The translations under genes were made by a program, and so were the position numbers. This document shows, piece after piece, positions 44,104 to 53,513 of a DNA stretch of 64,000 bases. The stretch comes from Blautia glucerasea (GTDB lineage Bacteria > Bacillota > Clostridia > Lachnospirales > Lachnospiraceae), in contig NZ_JAJBMO010000004.1 of the NCBI RefSeq assembly GCF_020537505.1, positions 62,001 through 126,000 of the forward strand, given 5' to 3'. The stretch's first letter is position 1. Each line of letters starts with the position of its first letter. The notes beneath the pieces were generated by a model. It was not told the origin of the DNA. It searched no databases and saw nothing but the letters and a program-made list of their open reading frames with translations.

Positions 44104-44799
44104 CTAAAATCTGTAGTCACAGCCAATTTGTCTTGCCATACAGTATTTGCTCACGGAAAGCTCGCTTTTCTGAACGGGCAGAAGCATATGCTTGATATAG
44201 CTTAACAAAAAACCGTTATATTTTACTTCCAACACTACAGCAAAAGGAGACATTACACTGTTTAACACCAGATTTCTATCAAACATATTGAAATTTACTT
44301 CATTAGCCCGTATTCCGGAATCAAAAGTTATTCGAATAGAATTTTCCGGCGCGATAAATGCAAATCTGTCATATTCTACAACTGTTTTAGGACGGTATGC
44401 CCACATTTCCATAATTGAATAACATTCCTGTCCAAACTCACTGCCACTGTTTAAAAGTACAGAATAATCACCCTCAATGAGAGCCTGCGCTTCCCTTCTG
44501 GATAATCTTAATGATCGCTTCCGCTGATAAGGTCCCTGCTTCTGCTTCATTTCAAACAGTGCAAAATCCGCATCAGGACTATATACCCGCAAACGAAACT
44601 TCCTTCTTAACTCCAGACCATCTTCCTTTTCCTGAAAATCCCGATTTGACAAAGAATCAAAATACAAAGAACGTACCTGATAACCATCCGGTCCATTATG
44701 TGAGTCAGTATGAACCACATTTGACAAATAATTCCGAAGTTTTAATGCTTCTGCCTGATTAAGTAGAAATTTCTTTTCTTCCCGCAGTACATCGCGCAC
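44104..44799 (-). CDS. VTC-domain polyphosphate-polymerase-like protein
   Basis: 231 residues, the VTC (CYTH/triphosphate tunnel) fold alone. Basic strand motifs line the tunnel: EEKKFLLN, RSLYFDS, LRRKFRLRVY, FEMKQKQGPYQRKRS, VEYDRFAF, RITFDSGIR and LEVKYNG. In yeast Vtc4 the same set makes polyphosphate from ATP. Here the protein lacks SPX and membrane parts and could instead make or cut a nucleotide-derived phosphate donor. First gene of the six-gene operon. Confidence 0.9.
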   Translation of the reverse strand: MRDVLREEKKFLLNQAEALKLRNYLSNVVHTDSHNGPDGYQVRSLYFDSLSNRDFQEKEDGLELRRKFRLRVYSPDADFALFEMKQKQGPYQRKRSLRLSRREAQALIEGDYSVLLNSGSEFGQECYSIMEMWAYRPKTVVEYDRFAFIAPENSIRITFDSGIRANEVNFNMFDRNLVLNSVMSPFAVVLEVKYNGFLLSYIKHMLLPVQKSELSVSKYCMARQIGCDYRF

Positions 44800-44833
44800 A
44801 GTATTATTTCCTCCTGCTTTTGCTTTTTAGTAA

Positions 44834-44872
44834 ATACTACGGTAGTATACATCTATAAAATTTTTTTGTCCA
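44834..44872 (-). promoter_or_regulatory. Promoter and palindromic operator of the VTC/CotH/GT2 operon
   Basis: On the minus strand TGGACA (44867-44872), 17 bases, TATACT (44844-44849). The 15-base perfect palindrome ATACTAC-C-GTAGTAT (44834-44848) overlaps the -10 and start site, 35 bases before the ATG. The TACTA/TAGTA half-sites resemble operators of small winged-helix repressors (BlaI/CopY or GntR class). No regulator gene of this type lies in the window. Confidence 0.7.
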
Positions 44873-45004
44873 TATATAGAATAAAACTTTTTAGTATACA
44901 ATGAACTCTCGATAAAATCAACATTTATTGACAATATATACCAAAAGATATATGATATTTTATAAATAAATATATAAAATTCATAATGGAAATGGGGATT
45001 CCTT

Positions 45005-45756
45005 ATGAAATGGGGATGTTGTATGATATCAAACTGCCAAAAATATCTTGCAATATTATTAACATTTATCTATGTGATCGTACTGTATCCACAATCGACC
45101 TATGCCACCGAAGCCATTTCACAGCGTGAAAACATACGCGTGGGCTTCTTTGAGATGGACGGATACCATATGCAGGATGAAATCGGAAAACGAAGCGGCT
45201 ATGGATATGATACCTTACGTCTTATGGCACGCTACTGGAATGTTCGGTTTGAATACATTGGCTACGACAAGAGCTGTGGTAATATGCAAAAGATGCTTGA
45301 AGACAACGAAATTGATATAGGTACTTCCACACATAAAACCCCCGATTTGGAAAAAAATTTGATTTTTCCAGACCGATTGGAAGCAACGAATGTATAATAA
45401 TTGTCCGCAACGACAATACATCCTTTGCCGTACAGGACTATACGACCTACAATAGCATACGTGTTGGTTTACTAAACGGAAACCTCCGGAATACTGTTTT
45501 CGCTGACTTTGCCCTAAAAAAGAATTTCTCATATACGCCAGTTTATTTCGATATGATTCCTGATATGGAAGAAGCTTTACAATCCAGCAAAATAGATGCA
45601 ATTGTTTCAAGTTCTATGAGGGCAATCAACAATGAACGAATCATTGAGGAATTTGCAAAAGAAGATATATATATCATTACAGGTATTGGCATAAGCGAAG
45701 AATTTATCAAAATAAAGTATCGGCTTGAAACCACAAAATCGGATTCACTCGCATAA
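45005..45756 (+). pseudogene. Sensor/solute-binding (family 3) protein, frameshifted and truncated
   Basis: The first frame (45005-45397) has a signal peptide, then RVGFFEMDGYHMQDEIGKRS, GYGYDTLRL and FEYIGYDKS, the solute-binding domain that Lachnospiraceae fuse to GGDEF or EAL signalling domains. Near 45385 the homology continues in another frame (NSIRVGLLNGNLRN, YTPVYFDMIPDMEEALQSSK, IDAIVSSSMR) to a stop at 45756. The sensor's membrane helix and output domain are missing. So this is a relic with a frameshift and lost C-terminus. Confidence 0.8.
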
Positions 45757-45802
45757 AATAAGGAAAATCACGGAGGACAGGCTAAAGCCGTATATAAAAC
45801 GA

Positions 45803-45850
45803 CAGAGCAGTATATTACCTGTAATCTCAGAATATACCGCTCTGCTGTTT
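45803..45850. terminator. Hairpin terminator between the two relics
   Basis: CAGAGCAGTATATT pairs with AATATACCGCTCTG, followed by CTGTTTATAC. It would end both the sensor relic and the convergent MATE relic. Confidence 0.7.
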
Positions 45851-45856
45851 ATACAT

Positions 45857-47004
45857 TTATTCACTTTTCACTGTCAGATCTTTCACCCATCTGTATTTCT
45901 TATAATTCAGGTACACAGCCGGGATCTTTACAAATTCATCCAGACTGATGATAAAGTAAACCGCAAGCACCGGAAGTTTCAGTACAAATGCAGCAATCAG
46001 CCCCAACGGAACCATAACGCACCACATGGAAATGCAGTCACAATACAATCCAAATTTACTATCTCCACCTACACAGAAAATTCCGTTGATAGTTACACCA
46101 GTTACCGAACGTCCGATCATATAATAAGCACAGATCAGCAGCATTCCTTTAAGATAACTTTCTGACATGGCACTTAAATTTGCAAACTTAAGGATCAGCG
46201 GGCTAAATACCAGAAATATCAGTCCGGATACGATTCCGCTGGAAATAGACAAATGACAGAGCCTTCTGCCGTACTCTCTGGCTTTCTCCAGTTTTCCAGC
46301 CCCCAGTTCGTTTCCTACCATGATACCACCGCCATTTTTTTCTCCTGAGCTTTACCCGATCTTTTCCTCTGGTTTCCAGCACGCACCACATCACCTCAAT
46401 GATGCGAGCCGTTACCGTTGCCAACGCAGCTCCTGCAATCTCCATTCTGGGCATTCCAAATAATCCGTAGATCAGCACTGCATTGATGAAAATATTTATC
46501 ACCACACTGGTTGCACTGATCATACTGCTTTTTGCCGCTCTGCCACTGTTTTTCAGAATACAGAGATACATCTGTGAGATTCCAGTAAGCAAATAGGATA
46601 CCGCAATCACCCTAAGATACAGAGAACCTCCCCTGATCAAGACCGGGTCATTTGTAAAAATCCTCATCAGCATTCCCGGAAGCAGCAGCGCGGATAAAGT
46701 AAAGATTAGTGATATCACAATTGTAACTTTCGTCACAAAGGCGAATATCCTCTCTACTGCCGGAATATCTCCCTTGCCCCAGTACTGGGCAGCTATAAGA
46801 GAAAGACCAATAGTCATAGCTTCTAGAAGCAGGCTGTGAATAAAAGTAACCTGTCCTGCCAGAGATACCGCTGACAGTGAATCCTGAGAAATTACACCAA
46901 GCATCAGACGCACTGACAAGTGCTAGCATAAACTGTTGGAATGCTATGGGCATTACCAGACTTATAAGCTTTCTGGTAAATACCGAATCTCTTTTATTTC
47001 GCAT
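45857..47004 (-). pseudogene. MATE transporter broken by frameshift and deletion
   Basis: Three frames together cover a MATE protein. Frame one (from 47004) gives MRNKRDSVFTRKLISLVMPI and breaks after SASDA near 46900. Frame two (down to about 46340) gives the first half (LSAVSLAGQVTFIH and AAQYWGKGDIP). Frame three (46321 to 45857) resumes at MVGNELGAGKLEKA. About 60-90 residues of the middle are missing where frames two and three meet, so this is a deletion plus frameshifts, not a sequencing slip. The gene is a recent relic; its remaining parts are still well conserved. Confidence 0.85.
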
Positions 47005-47632
47005 TTATTTTTGTCCATGCTTCCTCATCGAATTTACGGTCTTTAAAATAATATGGCCTGTCCGCATCAGTGATCTCACGAATCACGCGGCAAGGATTTC
47101 CAGCTGCACATACGTTGTCTGGAATATCCTTTGTAACCACGCTTCCTGCACCAATCACAACGTTATTTCCAATCTTTACTCCAGGAAGGACACAGCAGCT
47201 TCCGCCGATCCACACATTATCCCCGATGGTGATAGAAATTCCATACTCAAATGCTGAGTTCCGACTCTCCGGATGGATAGGATGTCCAGCTGTGTAAATG
47301 CCTACATTGGGTCCAAACAATACGTTGTTTCCGATAGTGATTTTTCCCACATCCAGCATCACACAGTGAGTATTGGCATAAAAATTCTCTCCGACTTCAA
47401 TATGGTTTCCGTATTCACAGTAAAACGGCGGCTCAAAATATACATTTTCCTTATGTTTGATTCCTGCACGCTCCAGACATTCCATACCTTTTTCCAATTC
47501 AAAAGGCATTGCCTCATTATACTCCCTGATGGCTTTTTTTGTTTCTTCCTGCTGTAATGTAACTGCACCATCGGCAATGTACGGCATTTCATGATCTCTT
47601 CTGTAAACGTTGTCCATTTTTTGATTCCCCAC
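46994..47632 (-). CDS. Sugar O-acetyltransferase (maltose/galactoside acetyltransferase family)
   Basis: 212 residues. It has the N-terminal Mac helix domain (AIREYNEAMPFELEKGMECL) and hexapeptide repeats with the catalytic His in TAGHPIHPE, then GDNVWIGGSCCVLPGVKIG and GAGSVVTKDIP. It moves acetyl from acetyl-CoA to a sugar hydroxyl in the cytosol. It overlaps the dead MATE gene by 11 bases; a pair with an exporter would have disposed of acetylated sugars. Confidence 0.93.
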   Translation of the reverse strand: MGNQKMDNVYRRDHEMPYIADGAVTLQQEETKKAIREYNEAMPFELEKGMECLERAGIKHKENVYFEPPFYCEYGNHIEVGENFYANTHCVMLDVGKITIGNNVLFGPNVGIYTAGHPIHPESRNSAFEYGISITIGDNVWIGGSCCVLPGVKIGNNVVIGAGSVVTKDIPDNVCAAGNPCRVIREITDADRPYYFKDRKFDEEAWTKINAK

Positions 47633-47685
47633 ATATTTTAATCGAATGAAACAAGAAGCCAGTACCTTATAACTTTACAGACTTC

Positions 47686-49155
47686 TTACACTTCCCATGA
47701 TGAAGTAAGAAAATCTATCTGTACATAATCCACTACTGCATTTTTATACGGAGTTTGAATCCAGCACTCTGTTTGATTCTCTTCCGGATATACATTTGTT
47801 GTTATACATCTTTCTCCGTGATTCACATAGAGTTCAACACTACTGTGATCAACCAGAATACAAAGTTCCAGACAACCATTATGCAGTTCAAATGGACAGT
47901 TCATTCTACCGCCTTCATAATGGTCTCCATGGCTTTTGTCCAAAGTAATAATCTTAGACAGAAAATCAATCTGAATTGCAGTATAACTGGATTCTTTTCC
48001 AAGGACACAAATCTCCAGGTTTCTTGATTCAATCTTAGTAATATCTAATTTCAAAATTATACGATTACTTCTGTTTGGATCATCATATAGCTTGATTGCT
48101 TTTTCGCCAATTTCCACATCTGTATAGGTAACAGTCTGCGAAACCAGAGACTCAACTTCCTTTACCGGATACATGCACAAGTTGTTTTCACTATCCAATT
48201 GTACTTTACGCGGTACACTTAGGCAGCCTCTCCAATTTTCCTGACTGGTTGGACCCCAGTCTGTACACCAGGGCATCCACAGCCATCCATTCTGCCATGC
48301 AACCAGTATTCTGTTTCCATCTTTATCTGTAAAAGACTGCGGAGCATAATAATCAAACCCAACATCCATATTTCCCACTTTTTCAATTGTGTAAATACAA
48401 TTCTCAAAATCCATTGTTCCTACACAATAAAGAGATTTATTATAGTCAGGATGATTCATAGGAGAACATGTGACTACCCATTTCCCATTCAATTCAAACA
48501 TATCCGGACATTCCATCATGGTTCCCAGTTTACCGTTGGATTCCAGAACATTTCCCTTGTACTTCCAATTAAAAAGATCATCCGATTCATACAGGCAAAT
48601 ACGACCATCTCCATCAGCAATGGCACTTCCTATGCATCCGCCAACCACCATATACCATTTCCCATGATTCTTAAACACCTTCGGATCACGAAAATCATTG
48701 GAAAATCCCTGTGGCGGCTCTTTTATTACTGGATTACCTTCATATTTTTCAAAATTCACACCATCTTTTGAAGTCGCAATACACTGTGTCTGACGTACTA
48801 CTCCATCAATTTGTGTTGTTGCTGTATAAAAAAGAAATAAAACACCATCTTTCTCAACAGCACTTCCGGAGAAACAGCCTCCTTCCAGGTGGCAGTCATA
48901 CTCCTGGTCAGGTCTTAATGCAATTGGCATATCTTTCCAGTGGATCATATCTTCACTGACAGCGTGTCCCCAGTGCATAGAACCCCATTTACAACTCTTA
49001 GGATTATACTGGTAAAAAAGATGATAAAGTCCTTTATAATATATTAGCCCGTTAGGATCATTCATCCAGGAAACCGGCGGCGTAAAATGATATCTTTGCC
49101 GCCATTTTCCTTCAGTTTCCGATCTTTTAAGGGCTCTTTCAAGAGCCTGCTCCAT
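47686..49155 (-). CDS. Glycoside hydrolase family 32 (invertase/fructosidase)
   Basis: 489 residues, no signal peptide, so cytosolic. The GH32 triad is present: WMNDPNG (30-36, nucleophile Asp33), RDP (156-158) and ECPD (215-218, acid/base Glu215). A C-terminal beta-sandwich follows. It cleaves a terminal beta-fructosyl unit as in sucrose, sucrose-6-phosphate or short fructans. Being next to an ABC importer and not a PTS suggests an unphosphorylated oligosaccharide. Two bases lie between it and the GH116 gene. Confidence 0.93.
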   Translation of the reverse strand: MEQALERALKRSETEGKWRQRYHFTPPVSWMNDPNGLIYYKGLYHLFYQYNPKSCKWGSMHWGHAVSEDMIHWKDMPIALRPDQEYDCHLEGGCFSGSAVEKDGVLFLFYTATTQIDGVVRQTQCIATSKDGVNFEKYEGNPVIKEPPQGFSNDFRDPKVFKNHGKWYMVVGGCIGSAIADGDGRICLYESDDLFNWKYKGNVLESNGKLGTMMECPDMFELNGKWVVTCSPMNHPDYNKSLYCVGTMDFENCIYTIEKVGNMDVGFDYYAPQSFTDKDGNRILVAWQNGWLWMPWCTDWGPTSQENWRGCLSVPRKVQLDSENNLCMYPVKEVESLVSQTVTYTDVEIGEKAIKLYDDPNRSNRIILKLDITKIESRNLEICVLGKESSYTAIQIDFLSKIITLDKSHGDHYEGGRMNCPFELHNGCLELCILVDHSSVELYVNHGERCITTNVYPEENQTECWIQTPYKNAVVDYVQIDFLTSSWEV

Positions 49156-49157
49156 AA

Positions 49158-51629
49158 TTAGTCTACCTTTACATCATCAATATTTCCGTATAATACGGTT
49201 ACTTCTTTCTTGACTTCTCCCTTATCGTCAATTGTCTGATGATAAGTTCCCCAGCCTTTTCCATTGATCCAGAATGTTGTATAATCCTTTTCATTAATTA
49301 CAGGTGCAAATGACATTGTCTTATTTACCATATCACAGCTATAGCCTGCCAGTGTTGGAATCAGGGAATAACTGGACATTGGTCTGATATAATGATGGCC
49401 TGCTTCTGTCTCACTCCATGGGCATCTCTTATAACCGTCATAACGATCTCTGATAGCCTTGATAATTGTAAAGGCCTCTTCAATCATACCTTCTTTAATC
49501 ATGGTTACAGCAACCTGGTATTCAACTCCAGTCCATACCTCGTCACAATATGCAAATGGGAATCTCGGTCTTCCACCTTTCGGCCAGGAGCAGAGAACCA
49601 GTCCTGCTTCGTCGTTTAACGCATATGTTCTCTGTACATTAGGAACATCATCCATGCATTCTTTGAAATTATATTTATAAATAGACTGCAAAGCTTTCTT
49701 TACATGTTCCTTTGGAAGCACATAGCCAAGTCCTGCTGCCTGAGCCATGAACTGGCCAAGGAGCTGATCTGTAAGGCAGCCAATACCATACTGATAGCGA
49801 TATGCATCTACATCTTCAAGTTCCTGAATATAATATTCACCGTTAAACAGCTTCTCATCAACTAATACAGAGGCTTTTTCATACAAAGCACGATATTTAT
49901 CTGCAATATCCTGTTTGCCAAGATGTTCTGCCATTTCTACAACACCCTTGATAGCACCCAGATAAATGGTGTTTGTCATTGTATTTGGACCATAGAACTC
50001 AATGTCATATGTGACATGCATTTTTCCATCCAGAACACCGTCTCCATCTGTATCCCACTCTTTAATAGAGAATTCCAGTGCCTTCATCATACTATCCCAG
50101 ATGCCTTTGAGGAATTCATCATCACCAGTGTATTTCCACTCTCTGTAAATTCTGAGAATAGAACCAAATTCTCCGTCGCAGGCTGGAATCATATCCCATC
50201 TGCTTTCTCCCAGACATTTTCTTGCACGGAAAGGCATGCATCCATCATCATCCAGTTCTACGTTAAACTCTACATTACGCATTGTAATTTCAAGTTCCGG
50301 GAACAGATTTGCAACAGCAGTTGCATAGTTCCATACATGGTTAACATTTCCCTGTCCACATCCAACGTAGTCACGAATACCTTCCCATCCAAGGAAATTG
50401 CCATTTTCAATACGGAAGCAGCAATGACTCTTCATTGACATAATATTTGAGGCAACTGCATCAATAACATATGCCGGAAGTGACGTATTAAATAATGCAT
50501 TCTCAAAATCTTTGGATTTTCCTTCAAGATAGTCTTTCTTATCTACTACATATTTACTTACATCCCATGCATCCTTAAATAAAGTAGCATAATAGTTACG
50601 GATGATGTCATAACCGCCATTTCTGTAACGCTCTAAATCAGCATCATACTCAATCCATCCCTTAGGACGATTTGGGAAATACCAGGAAATTAAAAATTCA
50701 AATTCTTTTTCCTCGTTTGGTTTGATTGTTTCAGAACAGCAGATAGAACTGATTCTCTCCTTCAGGTTTAAGAAGCTGAAGTCATAATGGGCAAGAAGGT
50801 CACATCCTTTTGCTTCAATTTCCTCTTCTTCTGTTAATTTTCCATCTTCAACAAAATCATCCCAGAAATCCTGTGCGTTATCAGTCCACTGACCATGAAG
50901 CCATTTCTTTCTGCTGATTCCATTTTCATTTGTAGTTGCAATTGACATGGAACCAAATTTCATATCTTTCTCTGTAAGATTTTTTGCTTTATAATACCAG
51001 CCTTTTAATCCAGCTTCTTCACGATATTCATTTTCAACCTGATCTACCAGTTTAACATTATTGAAAACATCATATCCATCAAAACCAACTACATTCGCCA
51101 TTGTACCAACAACAGACACATCAATAGGTTTATTTGTCGGGTTAGACACTTTATATTTAATAATTGCAGTTGGAATACCAGAATTGTCTGCATCCAGCGG
51201 AATAAATGGTGTATACGCTTCCATACGAACCTTTACCGGAACTTTACTGTCTTCCAAATCTACATAAACAAATGGCTGCTTTCCGACCATTTTGGATTTT
51301 TCAAATCTTGGAATTCCTGCTAATTCGCCATTCAAAAATCCATGTGATTTATAAAATGGTGGTTTAATTTTTGATTCAAGGATTCTGCTTACTGGTTCTT
51401 CTCCTTCTTCCTTTGTACGAATTGCAAAGAAAGAAAATGGTACAAACTGTCCCTTTCCAGGCCAGTTAAAAATTTCCCAATCTAATAACTGTCCTCTTGC
51501 ACCCACTGAAATATTTCCTGTTCCGATTCCACCAAGAAGGAATTTTGCCACGTTTGCATCTCCCTGATAAGAAATCTCTCCGCCTGTTTCAAACAGCTCA
51601 ACTTTAGAATGTAATAAATCTTTGTTCAT
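49158..51629 (-). CDS. Glycoside hydrolase family 116 (beta-glucosidase-like)
   Basis: 823 residues, cytosolic. It has the GH116 N-terminal signature LLGGIGTGNISVGARGQL and WEIFN, and the (alpha/alpha)6 catalytic half with VTYDIEFYGPN (a likely acid/base Asp), TNTIYLGAIKG and the late FAYCDEVWTGVEYQVA. GH116 enzymes cleave beta-glucosides, beta-xylosides or N-acetylglucosaminides with retention. Coupled closely with GH32, it points to a substrate that needs both beta-glycosidase and fructosidase, or a locus for two sugars. Confidence 0.88.
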   Translation of the reverse strand: MNKDLLHSKVELFETGGEISYQGDANVAKFLLGGIGTGNISVGARGQLLDWEIFNWPGKGQFVPFSFFAIRTKEEGEEPVSRILESKIKPPFYKSHGFLNGELAGIPRFEKSKMVGKQPFVYVDLEDSKVPVKVRMEAYTPFIPLDADNSGIPTAIIKYKVSNPTNKPIDVSVVGTMANVVGFDGYDVFNNVKLVDQVENEYREEAGLKGWYYKAKNLTEKDMKFGSMSIATTNENGISRKKWLHGQWTDNAQDFWDDFVEDGKLTEEEEIEAKGCDLLAHYDFSFLNLKERISSICCSETIKPNEEKEFEFLISWYFPNRPKGWIEYDADLERYRNGGYDIIRNYYATLFKDAWDVSKYVVDKKDYLEGKSKDFENALFNTSLPAYVIDAVASNIMSMKSHCCFRIENGNFLGWEGIRDYVGCGQGNVNHVWNYATAVANLFPELEITMRNVEFNVELDDDGCMPFRARKCLGESRWDMIPACDGEFGSILRIYREWKYTGDDEFLKGIWDSMMKALEFSIKEWDTDGDGVLDGKMHVTYDIEFYGPNTMTNTIYLGAIKGVVEMAEHLGKQDIADKYRALYEKASVLVDEKLFNGEYYIQELEDVDAYRYQYGIGCLTDQLLGQFMAQAAGLGYVLPKEHVKKALQSIYKYNFKECMDDVPNVQRTYALNDEAGLVLCSWPKGGRPRFPFAYCDEVWTGVEYQVAVTMIKEGMIEEAFTIIKAIRDRYDGYKRCPWSETEAGHHYIRPMSSYSLIPTLAGYSCDMVNKTMSFAPVINEKDYTTFWINGKGWGTYHQTIDDKGEVKKEVTVLYGNIDDVKVD

Positions 51630-51656
51630 GTCATTTGCCTCCTGTTATATTATTTA

Positions 51657-52541
51657 TTATCCTTTCACTCCTACATGGGTCATACTCTTGACAATCCATT
51701 TCTGTCCAATCAGAAATACAATAAGAACTGGCAGAATAGCTAGAACTACCGCTGCAAATACTACATTGTCTCCTGTTGAAAACGGCTGTTTTATTGACAA
51801 AATTCCGACTGGAAGTGTAAGTTTCTCCGTATCATTGATCATAATAAATGTTGTAAAATAATCGTTCCAAGAATATGTAAATACAATAATTGCTAATGAT
51901 GCCAATGTTGATTTCGCCATTGGCAGCATAATAGAAATAAATGTTCTGATCGGTCCTGCACCATCAATTGCAGCTGCTTCATTCAATTCTTTAGGAACTC
52001 CCATAAAGAACTGTCTCATCATAAATACTCCAAATGCACCAGCCAGACCAGGACAACTTGCACCGAAAATTGATGGAAGTGTAACTGCCCAGGATGTGTT
52101 AATCACTCCCAGCATCGTCATGATCTTGTACAGTGCTACAATCGTAACCTGAACCGGAACCATCATTGCAACCATCAGCAATGCAAACATAATATTTTTT
52201 CCTGGAAAATCAAACTTTGCATATGCATATCCTGCAATAGCACCATGCAGACTCATGCCAAATGTAATAATCACACTTATTTTTAAGCTGTTCTTCATAA
52301 ATACAAAAAACGGAATAGTATTTGAAAATAATTTTTTAAAATATCCTAATCTCATTTCTGTAAAAAATGGAGGCAGCCATTTAGGCGGTAATGAAATTGC
52401 TTCACTATATGTTCTGAATGATGCTGAAAGCACCCAAAGAAATGGGGCAATCATCAAAAATGCTATGCCAAACATGATAATAGTCAGCAGGATATGGCTT
52501 ACTTTTATTGTCTTTCCAAATAAATGTATTTTCTTATTCAT
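51657..52541 (-). CDS. Sugar ABC permease, MalG/CUT1 type
   Basis: 294 residues, six helices. The coupling loop reads AAAIDGAGPIRTFISIMLP. It overlaps the first permease gene by 8 bases and sits 27 bases upstream of the GH116 gene. Together with 52534-53439 it forms the CUT1 channel for oligosaccharides. No ATPase gene is in the cluster, so it probably uses a shared MsmK-like ATPase encoded elsewhere, common in Firmicutes. Confidence 0.93.
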   Translation of the reverse strand: MNKKIHLFGKTIKVSHILLTIIMFGIAFLMIAPFLWVLSASFRTYSEAISLPPKWLPPFFTEMRLGYFKKLFSNTIPFFVFMKNSLKISVIITFGMSLHGAIAGYAYAKFDFPGKNIMFALLMVAMMVPVQVTIVALYKIMTMLGVINTSWAVTLPSIFGASCPGLAGAFGVFMMRQFFMGVPKELNEAAAIDGAGPIRTFISIMLPMAKSTLASLAIIVFTYSWNDYFTTFIMINDTEKLTLPVGILSIKQPFSTGDNVVFAAVVLAILPVLIVFLIGQKWIVKSMTHVGVKG

Positions 52542-53439
52542 AATGTACCCACCACTTGCTTCCTACAAATTGAAATACCGTTACAATACCAATAAGAATC
52601 AAAAGCATAATTGATAGTGCCGACGCAGTTCCATAATCAAACGATGTAAATCCCTTTTCAGCAATCAACATAACCAAGCTTCTTGATGAATCTCCCGGTC
52701 CTCCGTTTGTTAATACATAAATAGATTCATATATTCTCAATGCGCCTGTTACGTTCATAACAAGAACAAAAAATATCTGTGGTGATGCTACCGGAATAAT
52801 TATCTTGAAAAAGCGCTGTACTACATTCGCACCATCAATGCTGGCAGCCTCCAAAAGTCCCTGGTCAACATTCTGTAGTCCTGCTAATATCAAAAGCATT
52901 GACATACCAGAGTTTTTCCAGATATCCAGAATCAAAACAGACAGTTTAGAATAAGCCTGATCATTCAACCATCCAATTTTTGCGATTCCAAGTTGCCCAA
53001 GATAATAATTGATAACTCCTGCATCCGTCTGAAAAAAAGCCTGCCAGATGATTGCTACAAACGTCAATGCTACTAATGACGGAAAGAAATAAACAGATCT
53101 AAAAAATACAGTTATTTTTTTGGGCAGAATGTTGTCAACCAGCACAGCAAGAATAAGTCCTATTGCTGTATTTCCCAGTGAACAACATATGGTGTACCAC
53201 AAAGTATTTTTCAGAGCAGTTAAGGATCTGACATCTGCAAATATTTTTTTATAATTTTCCATTCCTACAAATGTACTGGCACCTGTAAATACGTTGTATT
53301 TGTGAAACGAAATTACAATTACCCACATAATAGGAATAAGCACAAAGCACATAAAGCCAATAAATGATGGAAGTGTAAAAAGATACGCTGCTTTTAACTC
53401 TTTTTTATCCCATTTATGTCTGTTTTTCTTCTTATTCAC
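52534..53439 (-). CDS. Sugar ABC permease, MalF/CUT1 type
   Basis: 301 residues. A basic N-terminus (NKKKNRHKWDKKELKAAY) leads into six helices; the coupling loop is AASIDGANVVQRFFKIIIP. Partner of the MalG-type gene. The binding protein gene lies 74 bases upstream on the same strand, so all five genes from 54764 to 47686 are likely one transcript. Confidence 0.93.
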   Translation of the reverse strand: MNKKKNRHKWDKKELKAAYLFTLPSFIGFMCFVLIPIMWVIVISFHKYNVFTGASTFVGMENYKKIFADVRSLTALKNTLWYTICCSLGNTAIGLILAVLVDNILPKKITVFFRSVYFFPSLVALTFVAIIWQAFFQTDAGVINYYLGQLGIAKIGWLNDQAYSKLSVLILDIWKNSGMSMLLILAGLQNVDQGLLEAASIDGANVVQRFFKIIIPVASPQIFFVLVMNVTGALRIYESIYVLTNGGPGDSSRSLVMLIAEKGFTSFDYGTASALSIMLLILIGIVTVFQFVGSKWWVHYE

Positions 53440-53513
53440 CGATTTTTTCCTCCTTTACGGATAAAACGGTCTTACATTCTGCCAGGAGGATGAAATCCTC
53501 CCGGCTCTACCTT

